Assembly: GCA_947494715.1 (NCBI GenBank) | Contig: CANLWG010000010.1 | Location: forward strand, 1-64,000 | Length of the DNA: 64,000 nucleotides | DNA from: an uncultured Flavobacteriaceae bacterium | Lineage (GTDB): Bacteria > Bacteroidota > Bacteroidia > Flavobacteriales > Flavobacteriaceae | Direction of reading: 5' to 3' | Shown: piece after piece, positions 22,091 through 31,757 of the stretch | Numbering within the stretch: the stretch's first letter is position 1 | Layout: every line of letters begins with the position of its first letter | Notes under the pieces: generated by a model | Databases searched by the model: none | Told to the model about the DNA's origin: nothing | The model's input: the letters and a program-made list of their open reading frames with translations, nothing else | Position numbers and translations under genes: made by a program

Positions 22091-23113
22091 GTGAAAAACA
22101 AAACTATTTATATTCTGGCCATTGAATCCTCTTGTGACGATACTTCAGCAGCGGTATTACAGAACAAAAAAGTGCTCAGCAATGTAGTGGCTACCCAAAA
22201 AATACATCAGGAATACGGGGGTGTTGTTCCTGAACTTGCCTCACGGGCACATCAACAAAACATTGTTCCTGTTGTGCACCAAGCATTAATGAGAGCAAAT
22301 ATCGACAAAAAACTACTATCGGCCATAGCATTTACACGTGGACCTGGACTATTGGGATCATTATTAGTGGGTACTTCCTTTGCCAAGTCCTTAGCTTTGG
22401 GATTGCATATTCCCCTAATTGAAGTGAACCATATGCAGGCCCACATTTTGGCCCATTTTATAGAAGAGCAAGATTACCGGACCCCAGACTTTCCTTTTCT
22501 AGCGTTGACCCTAAGTGGAGGGCATACCCAAATTGTTCTAGTAAAAGGTTATTTTGACATGGAGATTTTAGGTGAGACTTTGGACGATGCCGTTGGTGAG
22601 GCTTTTGATAAAAGTGCAAAAATATTGGGATTGCCCTATCCTGGAGGTCCTTTGATCGATACATACGCCCAATTGGGAAACCCTAAGGCCTTTCCGTTTC
22701 CCAAACCAAGGGTAGGCGGACTTAATTTTAGCTTTAGTGGATTAAAAACTAGCATTCTATACTTTGTCCAAAAGGAAGTAAAGGCAAATCCGAATTTTGT
22801 ATTGGAAAATCGAAATGATATTTGCGCTTCCATACAGCATACCATAGTCAATATTTTGATGGATAAAATAAAAGAGGCCGTTAAACGAACGGGCGTGACA
22901 CAAATTGCGATCGGAGGTGGCGTTTCGGCTAATTCGAGCATACGCAATGCCTTGAAGGAGGCGGAAAAAAAATATGATTGGCGTACGTATTTGCCCAAAC
23001 TAGAATATTGTACGGACAATGCCGCAATGATTGGGATAACAGGATACTTTAAGTTTATGCAAAACAAACTTACAGGTCAAAATATATCCGCCAAAGCGAG
23101 ATACAGAATATAG
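22091..23113 (+). CDS. tsaD: tRNA threonylcarbamoyladenosine transferase subunit TsaD
   Basis: 340 residues. Transfers the threonylcarbamoyl group to A37 of ANN-decoding tRNAs together with TsaB/TsaE. Visible: AIESSCDDTSAAV at the N-terminus, the metal-binding VNHMQAHILAH histidines (about 112-120), the LSGGHTQIVLV phosphate loop and the late GGGVSANSSIR motif. The start is a GTG at 22091, which fits the family's N-terminus; no closer ATG is in frame. Confidence 0.96.
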   Translation: MKNKTIYILAIESSCDDTSAAVLQNKKVLSNVVATQKIHQEYGGVVPELASRAHQQNIVPVVHQALMRANIDKKLLSAIAFTRGPGLLGSLLVGTSFAKSLALGLHIPLIEVNHMQAHILAHFIEEQDYRTPDFPFLALTLSGGHTQIVLVKGYFDMEILGETLDDAVGEAFDKSAKILGLPYPGGPLIDTYAQLGNPKAFPFPKPRVGGLNFSFSGLKTSILYFVQKEVKANPNFVLENRNDICASIQHTIVNILMDKIKEAVKRTGVTQIAIGGGVSANSSIRNALKEAEKKYDWRTYLPKLEYCTDNAAMIGITGYFKFMQNKLTGQNISAKARYRI

Positions 23114-23235
23114 ATTTGAATGTATTTGATTTGGAGCTTTGAAACTTGATACCTACCAAAAGTATTGACCATAACCAGACCCTTTAATGCTATGAACAAA
23201 CCTACTAGTTCCTAATAATTCCTATATTGGACACT

Positions 23236-23943
23236 ATGCAACTATTTTACAATCCAACTTTGGACAATAGCGTTTCGCAGTTCGTCTTCAGCCCAGAAGA
23301 GAGTCGGCATATTATTAAAGTGCTTCGGAAAAAAGAAGGCGACATTTTGAGGATCACCAATGGCAAAGGTTATTTGTTCCAGGCCAAAATACTAACCGCG
23401 GATATAAAAAAATGCAGGGCAGAAATTGTTTCTACTGCCAAAAGGCATCATAAAATGTATTCCTTGCACATGGTCGTCGCACCGACCAAAAATATTGATC
23501 GATTTGAATGGTTTTTGGAAAAAGCCACTGAAATAGGTGTAGATGAAATCACACCGGTTATCTGCGAGCGGTCTGAACGAAAAGTAATCAAGCGAGAACG
23601 ACTGGAAAGAATAATCCTTTCCGCGATGAAACAATCCTTACAGACCTATCTTCCAAAATTGAACGATGCCGTTTCCTATGAAAACTTTATAGAAAGTGCA
23701 CATGAGGGCCTACTTTTTATAGCACATTGTGAAAAAGGCGAAAAAATGGACTTAAAAAGAAGAGTAGCTCCGGACAAGGACATCACCATATTGATAGGCC
23801 CGGAGGGGGATTTTTCTCCTTCCGAAATCAAACAGGCCCATGAAAAAGGCTTTTGGCCCGTGTCTTTGGGAAAGAATCGCTTGCGTACCGAAACCGCTGC
23901 TTTGGTGGCTTGTACCATAGTTACCTCCATTAACAACGGTTAA
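23236..23943 (+). CDS. rsmE: 16S rRNA (uracil-1498-N3)-methyltransferase RsmE
   Basis: 235 residues from the ATG at 23236, chosen because the family begins MQLFYNP; an upstream in-frame TTG at 23227 adds three residues. SPOUT-fold methyltransferase acting on 16S rRNA U1498. Seen: the N-terminal PUA-like part with HIIKVLRKKEGD, ATEIGVDEITPV (about 95-107), and the knot region LIGPEGDFSPSE and SLGKNRLRTETAA near the C-terminus. Downstream of tsaD after a 122-bp gap. Confidence 0.95.
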   Translation: MQLFYNPTLDNSVSQFVFSPEESRHIIKVLRKKEGDILRITNGKGYLFQAKILTADIKKCRAEIVSTAKRHHKMYSLHMVVAPTKNIDRFEWFLEKATEIGVDEITPVICERSERKVIKRERLERIILSAMKQSLQTYLPKLNDAVSYENFIESAHEGLLFIAHCEKGEKMDLKRRVAPDKDITILIGPEGDFSPSEIKQAHEKGFWPVSLGKNRLRTETAALVACTIVTSINNG

Positions 23944-23946
23944 CAG

Positions 23947-23987
23947 CAAAAAGCCTCGCACGGATATATGATTCTCCCCACGAGGCT
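23947..23987 (-). terminator. Intrinsic terminator for the DUF1223 gene
   Basis: Perfect 7-bp stem (AGCCTCG 23952-23958, CGAGGCT 23981-23987) with a 22-nt loop, followed on the minus strand by TTTTT. It lies between the convergent rsmE and DUF1223 genes, so it may also act on rsmE transcripts. Confidence 0.7.
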
Positions 23988-24010
23988 CTAGAAACAAACA
24001 ACATCTTAAT

Positions 24011-24793
24011 TCATAAAGTAGCGCTCTTAACGGCTCCTGTTATTTTATAATTCGAATCTTGAACCAATACTATCAAATACTTTTTCTCGTTGGGCTCAAC
24101 AATTTTCGGAAAAAGCAACACGTCCTTACCTTTTGAACCTATAGGACTTATCAACTTTTCGGCTACAACAATGTTGCTGTTCGTTAAGGTTCTGTTCCTG
24201 TTTTCCCCTCTTCTGACCTCTGTTCGGCGTTGATCCAGAACAAGTAGGGCCCTTATTTCCTTATCCCGTAAATCACCATAAATCTCATATTCAAAAGAAA
24301 CACTTTGCCCATCTTTATCTATTTTGGACAATCCAATTTTATTCTCAACTTTTTTCTTTTTATACTCATTTATCTTATTGTAGAGCAAAGAGGTGTTTGA
24401 CCCTACTAAGTGTTCCCTTCCATTGATAACCAACTGGGGGGTATAGTTACTTCTGTTGTGAAATTGGATATTGTATTCTTTTTGCTTTTTTGCGTACTCA
24501 GGCCTGCTAAAGGGATCTTCCCAGCCTATATAATTCCAATAGTCCACATGATAGGACATTGCATAAACCTCATCTGCATATTCTCTTTTAACCTTGTCCA
24601 AAAGTGCATCGGCAGGCGGACAACTGGAACACCCTTGGGAAGTAAACAATTCTAAAACAACAATTGGCTCAAAAGTCTCAATTAGAACTTTAGAGTCGTC
24701 CGAAATAGTATTTTCTCCAGGATTGGTCTTTGTAAATGCCACAAAAACAAGACTGGCCAAAACTAATATCGTCGCCAAGATTTTTTTCAACAT
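24011..24793 (-). CDS. DUF1223 thioredoxin-like secreted protein
   Basis: 260 residues. An N-terminal hydrophobic export segment (about 4-20) is followed by a DUF1223 domain. This has LELFTSQGCSSCPPAD (CxxC, about residues 55-58), the YHVDYWNYIGW motif and YTPQLVINGR. The CxxC site suggests a thiol redox role in the periplasm, but no substrate is known. Divergent from the DUF4159 gene by 46 bp. Confidence 0.88.
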   Translation of the reverse strand: MLKKILATILVLASLVFVAFTKTNPGENTISDDSKVLIETFEPIVVLELFTSQGCSSCPPADALLDKVKREYADEVYAMSYHVDYWNYIGWEDPFSRPEYAKKQKEYNIQFHNRSNYTPQLVINGREHLVGSNTSLLYNKINEYKKKKVENKIGLSKIDKDGQSVSFEYEIYGDLRDKEIRALLVLDQRRTEVRRGENRNRTLTNSNIVVAEKLISPIGSKGKDVLLFPKIVEPNEKKYLIVLVQDSNYKITGAVKSATL

Positions 24794-24803
24794 GGATTAT
24801 ACT

Positions 24804-24811
24804 TAAATTTG
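24804..24811 (+). promoter_or_regulatory. Candidate promoter box (TAAATTTG) for the DUF4159 gene
   Basis: Exact TAnnTTTG match 28 bp before the ATG at 24840, in the gap between divergent genes. The matching -33 element would lie inside the start of the DUF1223 gene and is not obvious. Confidence 0.35.
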
Positions 24812-24839
24812 ATGCAATTGCTTTTTAGTTCGATAGTTT

Positions 24840-25490
24840 ATGAAGTTACTTACACCCTTATTATCTATTTTTTTGCTTTTCATGGCATTTCCATTGGCCG
24901 CACAAGAGATTGCTATCTTAAAGTATAATGGTGGTGGAGATTGGTATTCCAATCCAACCGCTTTGCCCAATCTTATTCGCTTTTGCAATGAAAACATAGG
25001 AACGGCCATCACCGAAAAACCGGAAACCGTAGAGGCCGGAAGTATTAATATTTTTCAATACCCTTTTTTACATATGACAGGGCATGGCAATGTGGTTTTT
25101 TCTAAAGAGGATGCCGAGAATTTAAGAACGTATCTACTATCCGGAGGATTTTTGCACATTGATGACAATTATGGTATGGAGCCATATCTTAGAAAAGAAC
25201 TGGGCAAAGTTTTCCCAAATAGGGAATTGGAAGAATTGGGCAAGGATCATCGTATTTTTAAGCAAGAATATAATTTCCCTGAAGGACTCCCAAAAATACA
25301 TGAACATGATGGGAAACGACCACAAGCCTTGGGCATTTTCAATGAAAACAGGCTTATTCTTTTGTTCACTTTTGAAAGTGACCTTGGAGATGGCTGGGAA
25401 GACCCTGCCGTACACAACGATCCAGAGGACGCACGTGAAAAGGCACTTCAGATGGGAGCGAATATCATTTCGTACGCATTCAAAAATTGA
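24840..25490 (+). CDS. DUF4159-family exported protein
   Basis: 216 residues with a clear signal peptide (cleavage after LAA, about residue 21). The mature part matches DUF4159: LKYNGGGDWYSNPTAL, FLHMTGHGNV, LLSGGFLHIDDNYG, and a C-terminal AREKALQMGANI helix. The fold resembles a glutamine-amidotransferase-like sandwich, without a visible nucleophilic Cys. Function unknown. It lies about 100 bp before the AI-2E-type permease gene. Confidence 0.85.
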   Translation: MKLLTPLLSIFLLFMAFPLAAQEIAILKYNGGGDWYSNPTALPNLIRFCNENIGTAITEKPETVEAGSINIFQYPFLHMTGHGNVVFSKEDAENLRTYLLSGGFLHIDDNYGMEPYLRKELGKVFPNRELEELGKDHRIFKQEYNFPEGLPKIHEHDGKRPQALGIFNENRLILLFTFESDLGDGWEDPAVHNDPEDAREKALQMGANIISYAFKN

Positions 25491-25586
25491 AAGGAGGCTT
25501 TTAATAAACCAATATCCAACTTATCCTGGTATAGTGACAAAAGGGCAAATACGAAAGGGAAAGAACCTAACAAAGATTATGAAAAA

Positions 25587-26687
25587 ATGAATTCTAAAAC
25601 CATATCACAAGGTATTCTCAGGGCCATAGGCATCCTAACGGGTATTGTACTGGTTCTATTTTTTTTGTACAAAATACAATCCGTACTAGTTTATTTGGCT
25701 TTTGCGGCAGTTATTGCCCTTATTGGAAGGCCAATAGTACTTTTCCTTAGAAGAAAGATAAAATTTCCAAACACCTTGGCCGTTATTTTGACAATGATAT
25801 TAATGATCGGTTTATTGGGCGGTATAATTGCACTATTCATTCCATTGATTACCGAACAAGGCAAGAATCTATCCCTGTTGGATATAGACCAGTTGCAAAG
25901 TAACTTGGATTCCCTTTACAAAGAGATTACCCAATATTTTGGAGCTTCTCCAGAAGTCGTAACCGGAATAATCAAGGAAAGTGAGTTGGAGAAAAACCTT
26001 TTGGAAGGTTTTGATATTGGTTTTATACCCAATTTCCTAAACTCTTTTGTAGGCGTGCTTAGTACATTCAGTATAGGGCTGTTTTCCGTTTTGTTCATTT
26101 CCTTTTTCTTTCTTAAGGATAGTAAGCTTTTTCAAAATGGGCTATTGACTTTTGTTCCAAGAGACAAGGAAAGTGGAATGGTAAAATCCATAGATAAAAT
26201 AAACAATCTATTGTCCAGATACTTTGTTGGGTTGCTCTTGCAAATATTTATTCTTTTTGTTATTTACACTATTGTCTTGCTTATTGTAGGAATAGAAAAT
26301 GCTATTGTAATTGCATTTTTATGTGCCCTTTTCAACATTATTCCATACATAGGCCCTATTATTGGTGGAGTAATTATGATTTTACTAACCATGACCAGTA
26401 ATTTAGGTGCCGATTTTAGTACGGTAATATTGCCCAAAGCAGGTTATGTCTTAATTGGTCTGGTAATCGGTCAGTTGATTGATAACTTCTTTTCCCAACC
26501 CTTTATTTTTTCCAACAGTGTAAAATCCCATCCTTTGGAAATCTTTTTGATTATCATCATTGCCGGACTTCTATTCGGGGTTGTGGGAATGATCGTAGCA
26601 GTGCCCGGTTATACCGCCATCAAGGTAATTTTAAAAGAATTTTTAGCTGAAAACAAAATTGTAAAATCTTTGACTGAAAATCTATAG
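25587..26687 (+). CDS. AI-2E family (PerM/TqsA-like) membrane permease
   Basis: 366 residues with about eight hydrophobic segments: pairs at 10-50 and 60-90, a soluble helical part (about 95-150), then 155-180 and 215-345. The IPYIGPIIGG motif of the family is present around residue 255, as is the C-terminal GLLFGVVGMIVAVP helix. Family members export small molecules or act as Na+/H+ antiporters; the substrate here is unknown. The next gene starts 7 bp after its stop. Confidence 0.9.
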   Translation: MNSKTISQGILRAIGILTGIVLVLFFLYKIQSVLVYLAFAAVIALIGRPIVLFLRRKIKFPNTLAVILTMILMIGLLGGIIALFIPLITEQGKNLSLLDIDQLQSNLDSLYKEITQYFGASPEVVTGIIKESELEKNLLEGFDIGFIPNFLNSFVGVLSTFSIGLFSVLFISFFFLKDSKLFQNGLLTFVPRDKESGMVKSIDKINNLLSRYFVGLLLQIFILFVIYTIVLLIVGIENAIVIAFLCALFNIIPYIGPIIGGVIMILLTMTSNLGADFSTVILPKAGYVLIGLVIGQLIDNFFSQPFIFSNSVKSHPLEIFLIIIIAGLLFGVVGMIVAVPGYTAIKVILKEFLAENKIVKSLTENL

Positions 26688-26694
26688 TTATACT

Positions 26695-27873
26695 TTGAAT
26701 GAAAATCTATTAAAACCTGGTATACAGGAATTTATTTCAAATAAAATTGATACTGACATTGTGTCATTTTTATTAAAAAAACCTTTTTTTGAAGGGGTTT
26801 CGAACAAAGAACTGGCGCAACAGATAATTTCCAAAAAAAAGTCAAAAACAAAGCTACCCACTTGGTATAATACACCAAAAATTTATTTCCCGGATAAGTT
26901 ACATATTGAACAAGCTTCCTCAGAAACCACTGCTCAACACAAAGCTAATATTGTTAGTGGAAAATCCCTTGTAGATGTTACCGGCGGATTCGGCGTGGAC
27001 ACTAATTTCTTCGCTCTTAAAATGGATGTTGTTTATCATAGTGAAACACATCAGGATTTGTCCGAAATAGCTGCGTACAATTTTGAGGTCCTTGGGAGAA
27101 AAAATGTCGAAGTCATATCAGGAGATGGATTGAGTTTTTTAAGGGAGTCCAAATTAAGATTTGATTGGGTATATCTGGATCCTTCCCGCAGGAATAATCA
27201 AAATGGCAAAGTCTTCTTTCTATCAGATTGCTCCCCCAATGTTACTGAACATTTGGATTTACTTTTTCGCAAATCCAAAAATGTGATGATCAAAACCTCT
27301 CCTATTTTGGATATATCGGTTGGGATAAAAGAGCTAAGGTTCGTAAAAGAAATCCATATCGTTTCCCTAAAAAATGAAGTCAAGGAATTACTGTGGGTGT
27401 TACAGGCTAATTTTGATGGAGAAATAGTAGTTAAGACGGTTAACATTAATCAACAAAAGATAGATACTTTCAACTTTAGGCTCCCGGAAGAAAAAAGAGC
27501 CATTCCAAACTTCACTGCACCTCAAAAGTTTCTTTACGAACCGAATTCAGCTATTCTAAAGTCGGGAGCATTTTCACTCGTTGCAAAGCGGTATTCGCTA
27601 AGCAAACTTCAAGAGCATTCCCATTTATACACTTCAAATGAATTGAAAATCTTCCCTGGTCGAAAATTTAAGATTGAAAAAGTATGGTACTATTCGAAAA
27701 AGGCCATGAAAATCATCGATTTCAAAAAAGCCAACATAAGTGTCCGGAATTTTCCGGAAAGTGTGGATTCCTTAAGAAAACGATTTAAGATTTTGGAGGG
27801 AGGTGAAAGCTACCTATTCTTTACCACTGATGTAAATGGAGAAAAAATTATAATTCACTGCAAAAAAGCCTAG
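26695..27873 (+). CDS. Class I SAM-dependent methyltransferase with THUMP-like domain
   Basis: 392 residues. A helical N-terminal part (about 1-85) is followed by a Rossmann methyltransferase domain: VDVTGGFGVDTNFFA as the SAM loop (about residue 98) and VYLDPSRR as the catalytic motif (about 160). The C-terminal part resembles the THUMP-like domain found in these Bacteroidota proteins. The DPSRR motif suggests RNA modification. The start is the TTG at 26695: the ATG at 26699 is out of frame and stops at once. Probably coupled to the permease gene. Confidence 0.85.
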   Translation: MNENLLKPGIQEFISNKIDTDIVSFLLKKPFFEGVSNKELAQQIISKKKSKTKLPTWYNTPKIYFPDKLHIEQASSETTAQHKANIVSGKSLVDVTGGFGVDTNFFALKMDVVYHSETHQDLSEIAAYNFEVLGRKNVEVISGDGLSFLRESKLRFDWVYLDPSRRNNQNGKVFFLSDCSPNVTEHLDLLFRKSKNVMIKTSPILDISVGIKELRFVKEIHIVSLKNEVKELLWVLQANFDGEIVVKTVNINQQKIDTFNFRLPEEKRAIPNFTAPQKFLYEPNSAILKSGAFSLVAKRYSLSKLQEHSHLYTSNELKIFPGRKFKIEKVWYYSKKAMKIIDFKKANISVRNFPESVDSLRKRFKILEGGESYLFFTTDVNGEKIIIHCKKA

Positions 27874-28356
27874 TTTACGTACGATATTTTTTTGACCCAA
27901 ATTCAAGCTTTTTTCTTTCAAAGTCAGCAAAAAATCACACTAAGTTTAAGTTGGCAAAACTTTAGGAAAGTTTAACGCTTTTTAAGTTAACAAACCCTAA
28001 AAATAATGACCCACTCCAACGTTATAGGTTTTTGTTATGCATGAAGATTTGAGAGAAAATACCTAACAAATTGGATTTTCTTTGTGATTCCTGAAAATTC
28101 TGAATCCTCAAAAATTTATGAGTCCTAATTGCCATATTGCCAAATAAAACAGGGGGGTAATCGCAATAGTCTTTAAAATTTAACATTTAAGAATCCGGTG
28201 GGATTTGGGAAATTATTGCAAATTGGGTGTTTGTAATTCGCATAATTTTGTTATTATTACCCGGAATTTGGGTTTTCCTTAACAGTTTGGTGTGCCGTCA
28301 AGTGTTGAAAAACCTGAAAAATCAAGATTAATTTAAACTAACAAACAACAAGGATT
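27874..28356. promoter_or_regulatory. Non-coding region with the SusC promoter
   Basis: 483 bp without a credible gene. A good promoter sits at the downstream end: TTG (28223-28225), a 17-bp spacer, and an exact TAATTTTG box (28243-28250), giving a 5' UTR of about 100 nt before the SusC ATG at 28357. The remaining upstream part is AT-rich. No operator-like inverted repeat, riboswitch or sigma/anti-sigma gene was recognised. Confidence 0.55.
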
Positions 28357-31300
28357 ATGAATCAAAAACGAGATTACAATTCGTTAAGGCCCAAAGGGAA
28401 GTTTTCTTTCTTAGCCATTGGGTTTTTGTCGATGTTGATTTGTTTGGGAACACAATTGGCCCAGGCAAATGATGAAATTACAATTGAAACGGAAACTATT
28501 TTTCAAACCACCGTTTCTGGTACCATTACGGATTCCGGAGGAGTTCCGCTTCCTGGGGCCAACGTTGTTGAAAAAGGAACAACAAATGGTACCCAAACGG
28601 ATTTTGATGGAAATTATACCTTAAATGTTGATGCCAATGCCACTTTGGTAATCAGTTATTTGGGTTTTCAAACACAGGAAGTCTCCGTTAACGGACAATC
28701 TTCCATTAATGTTACTTTGCAGGATGATGCCGCGGCACTGGACGAGGTAATCGTAACGGGTTACCAAACGGAAACCAAGCGGGAAACTACCGCGGCCGTT
28801 TCCATTGTAAAGGCCGAGGAATTGGCGGCCGTACCATCCGGTAACGTAGAACAGCAGTTGGCCGGTAGGGTCGCTGGGGTAACCGTAATAACGAACGGTC
28901 AGCCCGGTACGGCATCCCAGATTCGGGTACGTGGTTTTGGGGCCTTTGGAGGTAACCAACCTTTATATGTGGTAGATGGTGTTCCCATTAACAACATAGA
29001 GTTTCTTAACCCGGACGATATTGAAACGACAACGGTACTTAAGGATGCCGCCGCAGCCTCTATTTATGGGGCCAGGGCCGCCAATGGGGTAATTGTCTAT
29101 ACCACCAGACAAGGAAAAAAAGGAGCCAGGAAGACCAATTTTAGGTTAAATGTACAAAGTGGGGTTCAAGACCCCAACTCGGCGGGTTCTCCACAAATGA
29201 TGAATCCCCGGGATATGGCCCGGTATACGCACATTGCCTATGAGAACAATGCGAGGGCTACCAATTCTCCAGTACAGTATACGCACCCGCAGTATGGTTC
29301 TAATCCCACCCCGACTTTTCCCGACTACCTCTTAGTGGCCGGATTGCCAGGGGGAGATCAAAGTGGTGTAAGGGGAAGTATTGATTTGGCCGCGATGAGA
29401 GCGGCATTTGAAGCTGATCCTAACAACACCTTTTTAATTCGGCCGAATTTGGCCGGTACCAACTGGTACGATGAGGTTACCCGTATCGCACCCATAAGCC
29501 GTGTAAGCCTGGGAATTGATGGAGGTACGGATAAAGGCCGTTTTGCCTTTGGCTTAAGCCTACAGGACCAATCGAGTATCATGTTGGAAGGTGAATTTAA
29601 GCGTTATACCGCCCGTTTCAATTCAGAATGGGATATAACCCCCTGGCTATCCTTTGGGGAGAATTTTCAGATGACCTATCGCTCCGTAATAGGACAACAG
29701 GGTGATGGCGATGGTGCTGGTATTGCTGATCAAGAATCGCAGATACTAGCGGCCTATCGTATGCCTACCATCCTTCCGGTACGGGATGAATTCGGTAGTT
29801 TTGCCAGTACCCGGGCAGGAGGTTTCAACAATCCCCGTAACCCGGTACGAATTAGGAAGCAGAACGAGGGTGATAATGTTGGTTTCTCCATTCAGGCCTT
29901 CGGAAATGTGTTTGCGGAATTAAGACCGGTAGATGGCCTATCGATCCGGTCAAGTCTTGGTGGGCAATATTTTAACACCACTGGACAATCTTATGGTTTC
30001 CGTTATCTGGGGGATTCCGAGCCCCAGGCCAGTGACAACTTTAGCGAAGGTTGGGGTTATGGTTTTCAATGGATTTTTACAAACACCATTAGTTTTGAAA
30101 AGACCTATGGAAAGCACAGTATCAGGGCATTAGGTGGAATAGAGGCTATTAATGGTGCTAGTAGCCCGACTACGCCTCCCCGAGGTAGATTTATATCCGG
30201 TTCTGGTATCAACCCATTTTCAACGGATATCAACTTTATTACCATGTCTACCGTACAAAGCCCAGTAGTCTCTGGGCAAATTGCTACTGGGGTTAACTTC
30301 AGTTCCTTATTCGGAACATTGCGTTATAGCTTTGATGAAAAGTACACTATCAACGGGGTTATCCGTCGTGATGGTTCCTCTGTTTTCGGTGAGAACAATC
30401 GCTACGGAGTTTTCCCTGCGATATCAGGTGGATGGACTGTTAGCTCAGAACCTTTTATGCAAAACCAGAATTTAATTAACAATCTGAGGGTCCGTGCAGG
30501 TTGGGGAGAAATGGGGAATTCCAACAATGTTTCGCCTACCAATCAGTTTTCCTTGTTTGCATCCAGTTTTCAACGAACTTTCTATCCCATAGAAGGCCAG
30601 AACAGTGGTGCCAATGAAGGTTTTGCCCCTAGTACTATCGGAAATGCGGATGCCAAATGGGAGACCAGTACTACTTTGAACATTGGTTTTGACCTTGGCT
30701 TATGGGACAATCACGTAGAAGTGCAGTTTGACTGGTGGAAAAAGGATACAGAGGACTTACTCTTTCAAATACCCTTGCCCGGCGTAACCGGTTTTGGGGC
30801 GGCCGCACCTTCGGTTAACGTGGGAGCCATGTTGAACCAGGGAGTTGATTTTCAAATCGTAGGTAGAGGAAATATCACGGAGGACCTTTCGTTCCAGGTA
30901 ACCACAAACCATAGTTTCCTTAAAAATGAGGTGGTGAGATTTGCACCCGGTATAGATTTCTTGGAGGGTCAAGCTTTTAGAGGTATTTCCCCAACCAGAA
31001 ACCAAGTCGGTAGACCGCTTTCCTCTTTCTTCGGATATAACGTTATCGGATACTTCAACAGTGAGGAAGAAGTGGCCAATTCGCCCGCCCAGGAGGGTAA
31101 AGGATTAGGACGTTTCCGCTATGAGGATGTTAATGGGGATGGTGCCATTACTCCGGACGATAGGGTCTATTTAGGAGACCCTATACCCAACTACTCAGGT
31201 GGTGCAACAATTGAATTGAATTATAAGCAATTGAAGATGGAAATGTTCTGGAACTGGTTTGTAGGGAATGAGATTTGGAACCAATCCAAATGGTTTAGGG

Positions 31301-31692
31301 ATTTCTTTGGCACCTTTGAAGGTTCTGCTAAAGGGGTTGCCGCCTTCCGATCTTGGACCCCGGAATTGGGTAACAATGCTGCTGCACCAATATGGGAGAG
31401 CGAGACCAATTTAAGTACCAGTGGTGCCGGGAATTCCTGGTATGTTGAGGATGGTTCCTATGCAAGGTTGCAACGTTTGGCTTTGGTCTATTCTTTTGAG
31501 GACAAAGTTAAGGATGCATTGGGCCTAAGTACTTTTGAGGTAGGCCTTTCCGCCAATAACATTTGGACCATAACCAACTATAGTGGTTTAGATCCAGGAG
31601 TCGGTGGAGACGTGGATACCCGTTTTGGAATTGATGTTGGGAACTTTCCAGTAACTCCACAATATTTGATTACCGTAAATCTTGGTCTCTAA
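28357..31692 (+). CDS. SusC/RagA-family TonB-dependent outer-membrane transporter
   Basis: 1111 residues. Signal peptide (cleaved near AQA, about 37); carboxypeptidase-like beta-sandwich (about 50-125) with SGTITDSGGVPLPGANV; TonB-box-like LDEVIVTGY (about 129-137); plug domain with the Sus-type VRVRGFGAFGGNQPLYVVDG and AAAASIYGARAANGV; then a 22-strand barrel ending in aromatic strands. It imports glycans or other oligomers with its SusD lipoprotein, encoded next. Being a regular SusC without an N-terminal signalling (STN) domain, it is not a FecA-type self-regulator. Substrate unknown. Confidence 0.96.
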   Translation: MNQKRDYNSLRPKGKFSFLAIGFLSMLICLGTQLAQANDEITIETETIFQTTVSGTITDSGGVPLPGANVVEKGTTNGTQTDFDGNYTLNVDANATLVISYLGFQTQEVSVNGQSSINVTLQDDAAALDEVIVTGYQTETKRETTAAVSIVKAEELAAVPSGNVEQQLAGRVAGVTVITNGQPGTASQIRVRGFGAFGGNQPLYVVDGVPINNIEFLNPDDIETTTVLKDAAAASIYGARAANGVIVYTTRQGKKGARKTNFRLNVQSGVQDPNSAGSPQMMNPRDMARYTHIAYENNARATNSPVQYTHPQYGSNPTPTFPDYLLVAGLPGGDQSGVRGSIDLAAMRAAFEADPNNTFLIRPNLAGTNWYDEVTRIAPISRVSLGIDGGTDKGRFAFGLSLQDQSSIMLEGEFKRYTARFNSEWDITPWLSFGENFQMTYRSVIGQQGDGDGAGIADQESQILAAYRMPTILPVRDEFGSFASTRAGGFNNPRNPVRIRKQNEGDNVGFSIQAFGNVFAELRPVDGLSIRSSLGGQYFNTTGQSYGFRYLGDSEPQASDNFSEGWGYGFQWIFTNTISFEKTYGKHSIRALGGIEAINGASSPTTPPRGRFISGSGINPFSTDINFITMSTVQSPVVSGQIATGVNFSSLFGTLRYSFDEKYTINGVIRRDGSSVFGENNRYGVFPAISGGWTVSSEPFMQNQNLINNLRVRAGWGEMGNSNNVSPTNQFSLFASSFQRTFYPIEGQNSGANEGFAPSTIGNADAKWETSTTLNIGFDLGLWDNHVEVQFDWWKKDTEDLLFQIPLPGVTGFGAAAPSVNVGAMLNQGVDFQIVGRGNITEDLSFQVTTNHSFLKNEVVRFAPGIDFLEGQAFRGISPTRNQVGRPLSSFFGYNVIGYFNSEEEVANSPAQEGKGLGRFRYEDVNGDGAITPDDRVYLGDPIPNYSGGATIELNYKQLKMEMFWNWFVGNEIWNQSKWFRDFFGTFEGSAKGVAAFRSWTPELGNNAAAPIWESETNLSTSGAGNSWYVEDGSYARLQRLALVYSFEDKVKDALGLSTFEVGLSANNIWTITNYSGLDPGVGGDVDTRFGIDVGNFPVTPQYLITVNLGL

Positions 31693-31757
31693 GGGATTGT
31701 GATATTATTGTGATATTTAGAAAAAAAATAATTCATATATTTAAGCAAAAATTAACT